Source: JAICKM01 sp038228295
GTDB taxonomy: Bacteria > Chloroflexota > Chloroflexia > QHBQ01 > JAICKM01
Direction of reading: 5' to 3'
Length of the DNA: 64,000 nt
Assembly (NCBI GenBank): GCA_038228295.1
Contig: JBBRPH010000013.1
Location: forward strand, 27,491-91,490
The position numbers and the translations under genes are program-made. The notes below the pieces were generated by a model. It was not told the DNA's origin. It ran no database searches and saw nothing but the letters and a program-made list of their open reading frames with translations. Positions within the stretch are counted from its first letter, which is position 1; every line of letters begins with the position of its first letter. Of the stretch, positions 7,963 through 15,476 are shown in pieces.

Positions 7963-9669
7963 CTAAAACAGATCATCCAGCGCCGCCGCCGCTTTCTCCT
8001 GCACGCTGCGCCCGGCATGGGGAGCGACGGCGGCATAGAGCTTTTCGTCAAAGGTGCGCGTGCGGAGGACCACTTCCATCGGCACGGCATGACCGAAGAC
8101 CAGCACTTCTTGCTTGGTGTCCAGCGTCGCCAGGATATTCTTGAAGTGGCCGCCGCGCGTGCCGGTGAACACCGCGTCAATGTCACGCTCATCGCTCAAC
8201 AGGGCGGTGATGCGCGTGCCCAGTTGGCTCATCACGTCGGGGTCAATGCTCGATGGGCGTTGGTCCACGATCAGCAGGGTGACGCTGTACTTACGGAGTT
8301 CGCGGGCGATGGTCGAAAAGATGCTCTGGCCCTGACTGAGGAATTTATGCGCCTCCTCGATAGTGATCATCAGCGGCCGGCCGTGCGCCTGGCCCACCTG
8401 CTCGGCAGCCTCAGTCAGCTCCACCCAGCGGTCATGGATGCGCCGCGTGATCAGGTTAGCGATCAGCATATAGGCCAGCAGCGAGTTATTGCGGCCAAAC
8501 TGCAAGATCACATTGCGCCCGCCTTCCAGTGACGCGAGCAAGTCCGGAATGCCGCTTTGCTGCAAATTGGTGCCGGGTTTAACGAAGCTGAGGCTGCTTA
8601 TGCGTTGCAAGCGTCGCTTCAGCGCGTCAATCGAACCCTCGTGGCCGCCGATCTCTTTGACCAACTCCTTCTGTTCGTCGGACGGCATATCAAGCAGGCG
8701 CGCCATCCAGCCCTTACCCAGCCGGTTAGCCAACTGCGTGGCCGCCGCCAGCCCGGCATCGGTCAGACCGAGTTCGCCTTGTAGGCTGGTCAGGTCTTCC
8801 AGTTCGATAAAGTCGAGCGGGATGCGGATCAGGCGATCAATCTGTTTGCCGGGCCGCGTGGTGTCGGCATCGTCCAGGCTGTAGACGACTACTTTGCTGC
8901 CGCCGAACAGTTCGCGCAGCCCTTTCGCGTATGTGCCGTCTTCCATGCGCCGAGCGTAGGCATATTCGCTGTGCATATCGAAGATCAGGTTGACGCAGGC
9001 GTTGGTTTTGAGCAGGCCGCAGAACAGCAGCCGGGCCAGGATGCTCTTGCCGGTGCCGGAGCGGCCGAATATGCCGTTACTGCGCTCCACGAGCCGCGCC
9101 AGGTCAATCGTCACCGGGGTGTCCATGTCGCGCGGCGTGCCGATGCTGAACTTCTTGCCCGTCTCCTCCTCGCCAAACACCGACGCGAAATCTTCGCCGC
9201 CCGCCCGGTAGACACTGGCGAAATGGCCGGGGATCGTGCGCGCGGGAGCCAAGCCGTCACCGGGGCCGTGTCCAGCACTCTCCACACTGCCGGTATGGGT
9301 CAGCTCGAGCGACGGCCGCACGGTGCATTCGGCGTAGGTCGTGCTGCGGCCCAACGTCTCAAACACCAAGCGCGAGTCACTATCGGGCGGGTCTTGCGTC
9401 ACGGCCGGATCGGTCGCCGCCAGCCGAAAGCCCGAAATGGTGCCGAAAAAACGCACAAACTGCCCCTCGATGACCACAAATTGCCCTTGCCGCAACTGTT
9501 CGACCGACTGCCCGCGCCGCAGGTGGACGGTCACGCCTTTCTCTGAATCGGCCGCCGTCACTTGCCCCAGCAATAGGCGCGCGGTGTCAGTTCCGGCGCC
9601 GTCGCGGGCGGACGTAGCGTGGGGGGTGGGGCCGGCAAGAGGCAATTCGGGGCGGCGGGTGGGGGTCAT
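7963..9669 (-). CDS. herA: HerA-family hexameric DNA translocase/helicase
   Basis: The 568-residue protein has an N-terminal HAS-barrel region (about 30-190), then an FtsK/HerA-type RecA core. Walker A GRSGTGKS is at about 202-209 and Walker B ITIEEAHKF at about 440-450. A RELRKYSVTLLIVDQRPSS segment with likely arginine-finger residues follows. In archaea and Thermus, HerA forms a ring that pulls DNA and works with the NurA nuclease to resect DNA ends; bacterial relatives also occur in anti-phage systems. Here nurA lies upstream in the same direction, with an associated 245-residue protein and a HicAB pair between. GAGAGG precedes the ATG. Confidence 0.92.
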   Translation of the reverse strand: MTPTRRPELPLAGPTPHATSARDGAGTDTARLLLGQVTAADSEKGVTVHLRRGQSVEQLRQGQFVVIEGQFVRFFGTISGFRLAATDPAVTQDPPDSDSRLVFETLGRSTTYAECTVRPSLELTHTGSVESAGHGPGDGLAPARTIPGHFASVYRAGGEDFASVFGEEETGKKFSIGTPRDMDTPVTIDLARLVERSNGIFGRSGTGKSILARLLFCGLLKTNACVNLIFDMHSEYAYARRMEDGTYAKGLRELFGGSKVVVYSLDDADTTRPGKQIDRLIRIPLDFIELEDLTSLQGELGLTDAGLAAATQLANRLGKGWMARLLDMPSDEQKELVKEIGGHEGSIDALKRRLQRISSLSFVKPGTNLQQSGIPDLLASLEGGRNVILQFGRNNSLLAYMLIANLITRRIHDRWVELTEAAEQVGQAHGRPLMITIEEAHKFLSQGQSIFSTIARELRKYSVTLLIVDQRPSSIDPDVMSQLGTRITALLSDERDIDAVFTGTRGGHFKNILATLDTKQEVLVFGHAVPMEVVLRTRTFDEKLYAAVAPHAGRSVQEKAAAALDDLF

Positions 9670-9826
9670 GAGCGGAGTTCCTCTCTGCTAATCAACGCCG
9701 GCGCGGCACGTAGAACCGGGCCGATAAGGACAAACTGGGCGACGCAGCAGGTAGCGCCCGCCGGCAGGCCCGCCACAGATCGCGTATCATGGGGACACAA
9801 CAGGCGCACGCCGTGGGGCAGAACAT

Positions 9827-10564
9827 TTAAGTCCGCACATAGCCCACGCCGGGGGCCGGCGGTGGGCCGGCCGGCGGAGGCGGCGCGGCGTCCTCAGCGA
9901 TCAGCGACTCGACGGTTTCGAGGATCGCCACCAAGCGGTCGTACTGGCCTTTGAGCAAGCGGCCCAGGAACTCGGTGGTGCGGAGCAGATGGGCGCGGTC
10001 GGCGCCCCGCACGTTGTAGGCGCGGGCCAGCACATAGATGATCACCTCGTCCACTGGGCAATCGGTAGCCTGCATCAGCAGACGTAGATAGTGGGGCTTT
10101 TCGGTGAAGCGCAACAGTTCGGCGGTGCTGCATAGGGCGGTGCGGTAATGTAAGCGCGGCGGTGTGTCGGGATAGGTGTAGACCAAGCGGCGATTTTCCG
10201 GCGGCGCGTCGCGGTCGGCAGTCCAAGCGTAGTGGGCCACGACCAGAGCCGAAAACTGGCTCCGCAACGTGCGATTCAGGTCGGGGTGGATCTGGTAGAC
10301 CGCCCCGTCGGCATCATCGGCCTTGCCTTTGGCGCTGATCGGTCCCAGCCCCTCGGTCTTGGCATCATAGACCAGCCCCAGCACATCTTGCGCGACCACC
10401 AGCCCACCCAACGGCGGCAGTTCGTGTAACTGATAGCTTTCGGCGGTGAACGCACGATACGACGCACCGATTACCTCGCCCAGCGCGGCCCGTGCGTCAC
10501 CGGCGGCCAGACGCTTTACGCCGGGGAAGGGAATGATGTCATCACTCACAGATCGATTCTCCAC
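9827..10564 (-). CDS. HAS-barrel-like protein associated with HerA/NurA
   Basis: The 245-residue soluble protein has a region (about 50-115: GLVVAQDVLGLVYDAKTEGLGP ... alternating strands ... ALVVAHY) that resembles the small HAS barrel found in HerA N-termini. A helical half and a proline-rich tail follow. Proteins of this kind are encoded beside herA/nurA in several lineages, but that is recollection and not something I can test here. It starts (GTG) 4 nt after the hicB stop; a second GTG at 10549 has a better-spaced GGAG and may be the true start. herA follows after 157 bp. A role as adaptor or loading factor is inference. Confidence 0.65.
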   Translation of the reverse strand: MENRSVSDDIIPFPGVKRLAAGDARAALGEVIGASYRAFTAESYQLHELPPLGGLVVAQDVLGLVYDAKTEGLGPISAKGKADDADGAVYQIHPDLNRTLRSQFSALVVAHYAWTADRDAPPENRRLVYTYPDTPPRLHYRTALCSTAELLRFTEKPHYLRLLMQATDCPVDEVIIYVLARAYNVRGADRAHLLRTTEFLGRLLKGQYDRLVAILETVESLIAEDAAPPPPAGPPPAPGVGYVRT

Positions 10565-10567
10565 ATA

Positions 10568-10777
10568 TCACGCATACAAAAGGCGGCCTCTAGGTTCGGG
10601 AACCGGACGACCCAATGCACGCGCCGTATCTACCCACTCGCTGATAATCTGTTCAGCATTCGCTAAGGCTTCTTGATACGTCGCACCATCCGCCATACAA
10701 CCCGCTAATTCCGGCACTTCTGCAATAAAAGCAGCATCGTCTTCACTCCAATAGATGATAATCTCATACCGAACCAT
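10568..10777 (-). CDS. hicB: HicB-family antitoxin
   Basis: The 69-residue protein has the HicB fold signature: alternating strands YEIIIYWSEDDAAFIAEVPELAGCMADG, then a helix EALANAEQIISEWV. HicB proteins bind and neutralise the HicA mRNA interferase and autoregulate the operon. The second ATG at 10777 is chosen because AGGAG is 6 nt upstream of it, whereas the ATG at 10783 touches that element. The start overlaps the end of the hicA reading frame by 14 bp, the usual HicAB arrangement. The partner toxin gene appears frameshifted. Confidence 0.85.
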   Translation of the reverse strand: MVRYEIIIYWSEDDAAFIAEVPELAGCMADGATYQEALANAEQIISEWVDTARALGRPVPEPRGRLLYA

Positions 10778-11025
10778 TGTCATCTCCTAGCTTATACCGG
10801 ATTATCACACCTCGTGCTTGTTTAACTTGGTAGGGTTTTGCTGTTGCCCCTTTGGGCTGTAGGTTCAGGATCTCCTCAACCCCCTTTTTCGTGAAGATGT
10901 GATGGTCACCCTCTGATACGTTCATCAAACCCTAGTCTGGAAAGTACTCTACATAAATCGGCAAAGGAAATATTAGTATCCGCAACCCCACTCAGAACAC
11001 GATCCAATACTTTATCTTTTGCCAA
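10764..11025 (-). pseudogene. hicA: hicA toxin gene with a +1 frameshift
   Basis: From a TTG at 11025 behind GGGGAG the frame reads AKDKVLDRVLSGVADTNISF then ADLCRVLSRLGFDERIRG and hits TGA at 10906-10908. Dropping one base at AGAGGGTGACCAT continues as DHHIFTKKGVEEILNLQPKG then ATAKPYQVKQARGVIIRYKL, the exact continuation of a HicA protein, including the HHIF histidine motif. The total length is 262 bp, i.e. 87 codons plus one base. HicA is an mRNA-cleaving dsRBD-fold toxin. Either the toxin is inactivated, or a sequencing error or frameshifting hides an intact one. Confidence 0.85.
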
Positions 11026-11078
11026 TGTGTTCTCCCCATAACCGAGCGAAGTAGCATTCGACAAAGCTGCTACGCTAC

Positions 11079-12233
11079 CTAAATCCGCCGGCCCATGCCC
11101 TGTTTGCCGCGGGCTTTCTCCGACGGTGGGGCCAGCAGGCCGGCCTGTTCCAGCAGGTAGAAATAGCTGGCCCGGTCTTCGCTCCGTAACACGGCGAAGT
11201 TGTCGGCCAGTGTCAGCGCCTTGGGGTAGCCGTCGCCCAGCGCGCACTGGCTGAGGACGATGCGCTGCACCCGATCCAGCAAGCCGGCGGCTTCCACCCA
11301 CAACGGAAACTCCAGCCGCGCCACCTCATAAGGGGTCGCCAGATAGCAGAAGCCCATAGTGTCCCAGAACTCGGTGGCGCCATGCACGCCGAACGGCGAA
11401 TAGTTTTGGAAGACCGGCGAGCGCACACCCTCGTTCAGCAGTTCCCAGAACAGACCGCTATCGTCGAGCGTCCACAGGCCGGAGCATTCTGTGCGGTTGC
11501 ATCGGTTCTCGCAGGGCGCCACACGCTGCGCCGCGCCCTCGCTTGCCGCACGGCAAGCCAGCACACGCGCCGCCCGCATCACCGACTGGCTGGCCGGCTT
11601 GCTGACATAGCCGATCACCGGCACGCCGATGCGCTCGAAATCCGCCAGCTTCTCCCCATACGCGGCGATAACCGCCTGCACTTTCTGATCCGGCACCAGC
11701 GCCAGCGACAGTTGCATCAGCGATCCGTCAAGCAGCGCCAGGTCGGCCCCGAATTGCGCGGCCCAGCGGTGCAGCTCGGTCACTTCGCGCAACGCGCACT
11801 CGGCCTGCAACAGCGGCCCACTGACCGACCACTCCCCACCGTCAAGCGTCGGGTCCATACAATGCACAGCGGTGCTGTCGAGTTCTGCCGCCGGCGCGTC
11901 GCCGTAGTGGATCATCACCCGGCCCACGTTGATCAGATAACAATACGAGCCGCGGTGCTTGTCGGGCGACACAAACGACGAGTCGGTGGCAATTATGGTG
12001 TAGTCGGGCGCGGCGGGGTCGCCGGGTGTGAACTCATGCAGTGGGGTCAGCGGCACGCCCAGCAGACGGCGGCTCTGCACCGCCTTGATCCGCGCGTGCC
12101 AGTCGGCTTCGTCGGTGGCGAAGTAGATTTCCGTGGCATCCTGAGCGGCTTCGGCGCGCGTGGTATGCGCTGCCTGCGCCTGCCCCAACGTGGCCGCGAT
12201 TTGACGGGCGACTTCGGTGTGATCGTAGGGCAT
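11079..12233 (-). CDS. nurA: NurA-domain nuclease
   Basis: The 384-residue protein shows the NurA pattern: motif I IIATDSSF (about 80-87), a second acidic motif LALLDGSLMQ (about 170-180), and the C-terminal block YPKALTLADNFAVL near 340. The aspartates in the first two motifs are the expected metal ligands. NurA is a 5'-3' exonuclease that works with the HerA translocase on DNA ends. The central part has three or four cysteines (CENRCNRTEC) that could bind zinc. This is the first gene of the minus-strand nurA-hicA-hicB-245aa-herA run. No convincing Shine-Dalgarno precedes the ATG at 12233. Confidence 0.85.
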   Translation of the reverse strand: MPYDHTEVARQIAATLGQAQAAHTTRAEAAQDATEIYFATDEADWHARIKAVQSRRLLGVPLTPLHEFTPGDPAAPDYTIIATDSSFVSPDKHRGSYCYLINVGRVMIHYGDAPAAELDSTAVHCMDPTLDGGEWSVSGPLLQAECALREVTELHRWAAQFGADLALLDGSLMQLSLALVPDQKVQAVIAAYGEKLADFERIGVPVIGYVSKPASQSVMRAARVLACRAASEGAAQRVAPCENRCNRTECSGLWTLDDSGLFWELLNEGVRSPVFQNYSPFGVHGATEFWDTMGFCYLATPYEVARLEFPLWVEAAGLLDRVQRIVLSQCALGDGYPKALTLADNFAVLRSEDRASYFYLLEQAGLLAPPSEKARGKQGMGRRI

Positions 12234-12340
12234 AGTGGTGGAGTTCGGAGTTCTGCGTTAACGATGTGAGCCGCGCAGCGCGAACCGCGAAATGTAAACT
12301 ACCGTTTGCAATACGTTCTACTCAATATGCAATACAGCAT

Positions 12341-12368
12341 CACGTTTCACACTTCACGCTTCACGGCT
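12341..12368 (-). repeat. Heptamer array (CACGCTT type)
   Basis: Four seven-base units (CACGTTT, CACACTT, CACGCTT, CACGGCT) lie between nurA and the next minus-strand gene and supply that gene's stop codon at 12361. Confidence 0.65.
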
Positions 12369-12996
12369 TGCTGCGCCGCAAGCGGATCTCCAGATAATCG
12401 CCGTCAGTGCGCACCTCGGTGACGCGAAAGCTGTCACCGTCGAAGCCGGCGCGCAGTTGGGTATTGAGTTCGGCCAGCAGCACGTTGTTGGTGATTTGGT
12501 CCACCGATTGGTGGACTTCGCCGGCCAGATCGAACGGCAGCAGGTTCAGCGGCACTTGCGTATCGCCCAGGCGTGGTTCGCCCAGCATCTGCATCGCCAA
12601 CTTGCCGTCTTTCACCGAGAGTTGGTTGTTGACACTGGGTGAGAACGTGAAAAAGCCGGCCACATCGAAGGTCGGAGTCAGCACCACCGCCGCTTGCGGC
12701 AGCAGGTCCATCTGCAAGCCGGTCGTTTTGACGTTCTGCACCACCACTTGCGGATTAGTGCGCAGGCGGCGTTGGATCGCGTCATTGAGGTAGGTTTTGC
12801 TGATCGCCAGCCGCACATCAGGCACATCGGTCGAAAAGCGGTCTTGCGCCGCCTGATGCACCGAGAGCGCGGCCAGCGCCAGCAACGTCACTGCGCCGGT
12901 GACCCAGCCGATAACGAAGCCGGCCACTAGCAAGAGCGGACGGCGGCTACGACCACCAAACCGGCGCCCGCTGCCCGGCCCCGGCGTGATATGCAA
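12361..12996 (-). CDS. Membrane-anchored DUF2993/LmeA-like protein
   Basis: The 211-residue protein has one N-terminal membrane segment (about 20-48) and an extracytoplasmic domain of alternating strands and amphipathic helices (DVRLAISKTYLNDAIQRRL ... LEIRLRR). This pattern resembles DUF2993/LmeA-type lipid-binding domains, but the match is only suggestive. The TTG start at 12996 is chosen because GGAGG lies 9 nt upstream and the anchor then begins properly. Longer upstream reading would overlap the zincin gene out of frame. It lies 4 bp after that gene's stop, so the two are probably cotranscribed. Confidence 0.7.
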   Translation of the reverse strand: MHITPGPGSGRRFGGRSRRPLLLVAGFVIGWVTGAVTLLALAALSVHQAAQDRFSTDVPDVRLAISKTYLNDAIQRRLRTNPQVVVQNVKTTGLQMDLLPQAAVVLTPTFDVAGFFTFSPSVNNQLSVKDGKLAMQMLGEPRLGDTQVPLNLLPFDLAGEVHQSVDQITNNVLLAELNTQLRAGFDGDSFRVTEVRTDGDYLEIRLRRSKP

Positions 12997-13000
12997 GCCG

Positions 13001-14257
13001 CTAGACCTCCGGCCCCTGGCCGTTGAGCAGCGCCGAGTGCAATGGCGCCGTATCCAGGGAACGGGTAGAATGATCGCTAGCCTGCGGCAGCCCTTCCACG
13101 CGGGCGATCCATGCCGGCGCGTCGCGCAGTTCCTCCATCGTCGGCAAATACTCCGGCCCGACCCATACCAGATTGGCAAGCTGGACGCCGCGTGCGGCTA
13201 CCACGGCGTTGATAAACGCCTCGCCTGCCCGGTATTGCTCCATCTTGAGTGCCAGCCCGGTCAGGCGGATAAACAGCTTTTCGATGGGGCTGCGCTGACC
13301 GGCGCGCTCCTCAATACGCTGCTTGATGGTATCAAACGACGGCATCAGCCGCACTCCGACCGCGTTCATAATGTAGTTGCTGTAGCCTTCGATGATCGAC
13401 ATCAGCGCCTGCAATTTATTGAAAAGCGCTTTTTGCTCTGCGGTCATCACCAGTTCGATCCAGCTTTCGCCCGCCGCGAAGTTGGCGCGGGCCCGGCTCA
13501 CGATGCTGCCCAACCCGCCACCATTACGCAGTACCGTCAGATCTTGGATGATGGTGTTGAAATAGGTTTCGAGAATCGTGTTGAAATATTCGCGCACCCA
13601 GGGATAGGCTTCAAATTGGAAAGCGTGCGTGGTTTCGTGCAAGGCAATCCAGAGGCGAAAGTCGTCGGCATCCAGGCCGCGTTCGCTTTGTACAGCGGCG
13701 ATATTCGGCTCCACCATATACAGGCGGCCCACTGTCAACGGTTCACGGCCTAGCAGGCTAAGGTCGTACTGGCCGAGGACGCGGCGGGCCAGGTAGCCGA
13801 GCAGCACACCCAGCTCGCCCGATAGCACCACCTGGTTCACATCGGTCATCAGCAGCGTACCGATGTCGTCGCTGCTGCTGGTCATTTGGTGCATCCGTTC
13901 GAGCGGTGCAAAGAGTTGCTCGAAATTGACGATGTTGGCATCAATCCATTCGGCGCGGGTGAAGGCGGCGATATTTTGCACCGGCTGGGGCAGGTCGCGG
14001 CCCATTTCGGCGGCGATCAGCGGTTCACAGCGGCGCACTAAGTCGGTGTAATACGCGCTCCACTGCTCGTGCCAGCCGGATTGGAGCGCCGGTTCGGGGT
14101 TCATGGCCTGGGCCAGCGTCCGCACGCGGTTCCAGTTGAGCATCGGCGGTACGCCGCTAGCGCTATATTTGCGCCGGCGGCCGGCGGCATAGGCAGCACC
14201 GAGCGCCACCCCAGCGACCACGCCGAGGCCAATCATTTGCCGGTTATTGCGACTCAT
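13001..14257 (-). CDS. Zinc-dependent metalloprotease-like protein (Zincin_2 / DUF2342)
   Basis: The 418-residue protein contains ALHETTHAFQFEAYPW (HExxH at about 195) and belongs to the family often labelled coenzyme F420 biosynthesis-associated (PF10103). Further family features are YLARRVLGQYD, the glutamate-containing IIEGYSNYIMNAVG, and GAGQRS near the end. The N-terminus has a short hydrophobic stretch (GLGVVAGVALGAAYAAG) that could anchor it. The start is ATG 14257, preceded by AAGAAGGGAA; a near-consensus promoter lies 41-69 bp upstream. Peptidase activity is predicted from the motif only; a role in F420 metabolism is unproven. Confidence 0.85.
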   Translation of the reverse strand: MSRNNRQMIGLGVVAGVALGAAYAAGRRRKYSASGVPPMLNWNRVRTLAQAMNPEPALQSGWHEQWSAYYTDLVRRCEPLIAAEMGRDLPQPVQNIAAFTRAEWIDANIVNFEQLFAPLERMHQMTSSSDDIGTLLMTDVNQVVLSGELGVLLGYLARRVLGQYDLSLLGREPLTVGRLYMVEPNIAAVQSERGLDADDFRLWIALHETTHAFQFEAYPWVREYFNTILETYFNTIIQDLTVLRNGGGLGSIVSRARANFAAGESWIELVMTAEQKALFNKLQALMSIIEGYSNYIMNAVGVRLMPSFDTIKQRIEERAGQRSPIEKLFIRLTGLALKMEQYRAGEAFINAVVAARGVQLANLVWVGPEYLPTMEELRDAPAWIARVEGLPQASDHSTRSLDTAPLHSALLNGQGPEV

Positions 14258-14297
14258 GTGCGCGTTCCCTTCTTGCAATGGTTCGTTCGTATGTTCT

Positions 14298-14326
14298 ACT
14301 ATACCCTCTCGCCGCCGCTCCGTCAA
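14298..14326 (-). promoter_or_regulatory. Sigma-70 type promoter of the zincin gene
   Basis: On the minus strand TTGACG (14326-14321), a 17-bp spacer and TATAGT (14303-14298). The leader would be about 35 nt. Confidence 0.8.
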
Positions 14327-14338
14327 GAATCGCTCATT

Positions 14339-14398
14339 GATCGGATTGATCCGCACATGATCATCCCGTTTTCGCGCCCTGCACGGATCACTCCGATC
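14339..14398 (-). terminator. Hairpin at the end of the glycosyltransferase gene
   Basis: Two 15-bp arms (14339-14353 and 14384-14398) are complementary with one mismatch around a 30-bp loop. The right arm overlaps the GT2 stop codon. There is no clear T tract, so terminator function is tentative. Confidence 0.45.
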
Positions 14399-15467
14399 AA
14401 GGAGTGGTCAGCAGCACATCCATGTCGCGGCGCGCGCGCAACGCCGCCAGGGGACCGAGGGCGGGGGCGAGCCGGCACGCCAGGGCGCGATCCGACACAG
14501 TGCGCCGGACCTGGATGCGGCGGCGTTGCTGCAACATGGGAGCCAAGTCGCGCACGGCGGCGGCACGGCCCTGGATAAGCGCCCAGTCGCGGCGGGCCAG
14601 ACCATAAACCAGGGCCAAGCTGTCGTAGCGCAGGATATAGGGAGCGTAGCGAGTCCAAAGGCTGCTGGGTAGGTTTTTGATTAGACACCAGAGGCGATTA
14701 CGTGCCAGGTGGTAGTTCTTGAACGGCGATCCCTGTCCCCCGGTGGCCGAAACCGCGTGTAAGACCGGCGCGCCCGGCACCCACAGCGCCTGCCACCCGC
14801 GCAGCCGCGCCCGCCAGGCCAGGTCCGCATCTTCTAGGTAGCTGAAAAAGGCTTCGTCGAACAGGCCCACGTCTTCCAGCAGTTCGCGGCGGTAGAGCGC
14901 CGCCCCCGCACTCACGCCGAATATCGGCTGTGGCGTGGACGGCAGATCGGCCACCCGCCGGCCGACATCCCGATCCAGCGCCAGCCCGTCGCGGTGTACG
15001 CTGATGCCGGCTGAAGCCACGCGGTCAGGCCGCCCGGCGAATAGCATGGTGCCGGTCAGGCTACCGACCTGCGGGTGCGCGGCGGCGGTCTGGGTCAGCA
15101 CCCGCAGCCAGTCGGGGTGAGCCACGGTGTCGTTATTGAGCGGCACGCAATAGGCGACGCGGGGATCGGCCAGGGCGGCGCGCAGCGCACGGTTGTTGCC
15201 GGCGGCAAACCCGGCATTGTCCGGGTTGATCAGCAGGCGCAACGGCGGCAGATCGCGCGGGGGCGGGGCAGGACTGTAGGCGGTGGGAATGAGCGGCCAG
15301 TCGCCGGCGGCGGCACGCGCCAGCAGATCGGGGGAGCCGTCGGTCGAGCCGTTATCCACCACCCACACTACGAAATCGCGCAGTGTCTGCGCGGCGAGGG
15401 CGCTGAGGCAGCCGGGCAGGTGCGATGCCCCGTTCCAGTTGACGATGATGACGGCGCTATGTGGCAC
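14397..15467 (-). CDS. GT2-family glycosyltransferase
   Basis: The 356-residue protein opens with VIIVNWNGASHLPGCLSAL and VWVVDNGSTDGS, the nucleotide-sugar binding start of GT2 (GT-A fold) enzymes. NNDT (metal-binding region), SAGAALYRRELL and FSYLEDADLAWRARLRG (the ED acceptor/base region) follow. It resembles rhamnosyltransferase-type enzymes that build cell-surface polysaccharides from dTDP-sugars. No membrane segments are obvious. The GTG start lies 10 bp after the M20 dipeptidase stop. The donor and acceptor are unknown; a link with the polysaccharide exporter at the left end is possible. Confidence 0.9.
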   Translation of the reverse strand: MPHSAVIIVNWNGASHLPGCLSALAAQTLRDFVVWVVDNGSTDGSPDLLARAAAGDWPLIPTAYSPAPPPRDLPPLRLLINPDNAGFAAGNNRALRAALADPRVAYCVPLNNDTVAHPDWLRVLTQTAAAHPQVGSLTGTMLFAGRPDRVASAGISVHRDGLALDRDVGRRVADLPSTPQPIFGVSAGAALYRRELLEDVGLFDEAFFSYLEDADLAWRARLRGWQALWVPGAPVLHAVSATGGQGSPFKNYHLARNRLWCLIKNLPSSLWTRYAPYILRYDSLALVYGLARRDWALIQGRAAAVRDLAPMLQQRRRIQVRRTVSDRALACRLAPALGPLAALRARRDMDVLLTTP

Positions 15468-15476
15468 GCCCGCCGT

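Noticed and set aside
8017..8532. Long ORFs on the strand opposite herA and many other genes
   Set aside because: High GC with G/C-rich third positions creates long antisense ORFs; none has domain content or a ribosome site.
10906..11301. A 131-residue ORF as a separate gene
   Set aside because: Only its last ~40 residues make sense, as the N-terminal part of hicA; the rest is an out-of-frame shadow of nurA.
12361..13179. 272-residue start for the anchored DUF2993-like protein
   Set aside because: The first 61 residues are an out-of-frame shadow of the zincin gene; the TTG at 12996 has a good ribosome site.
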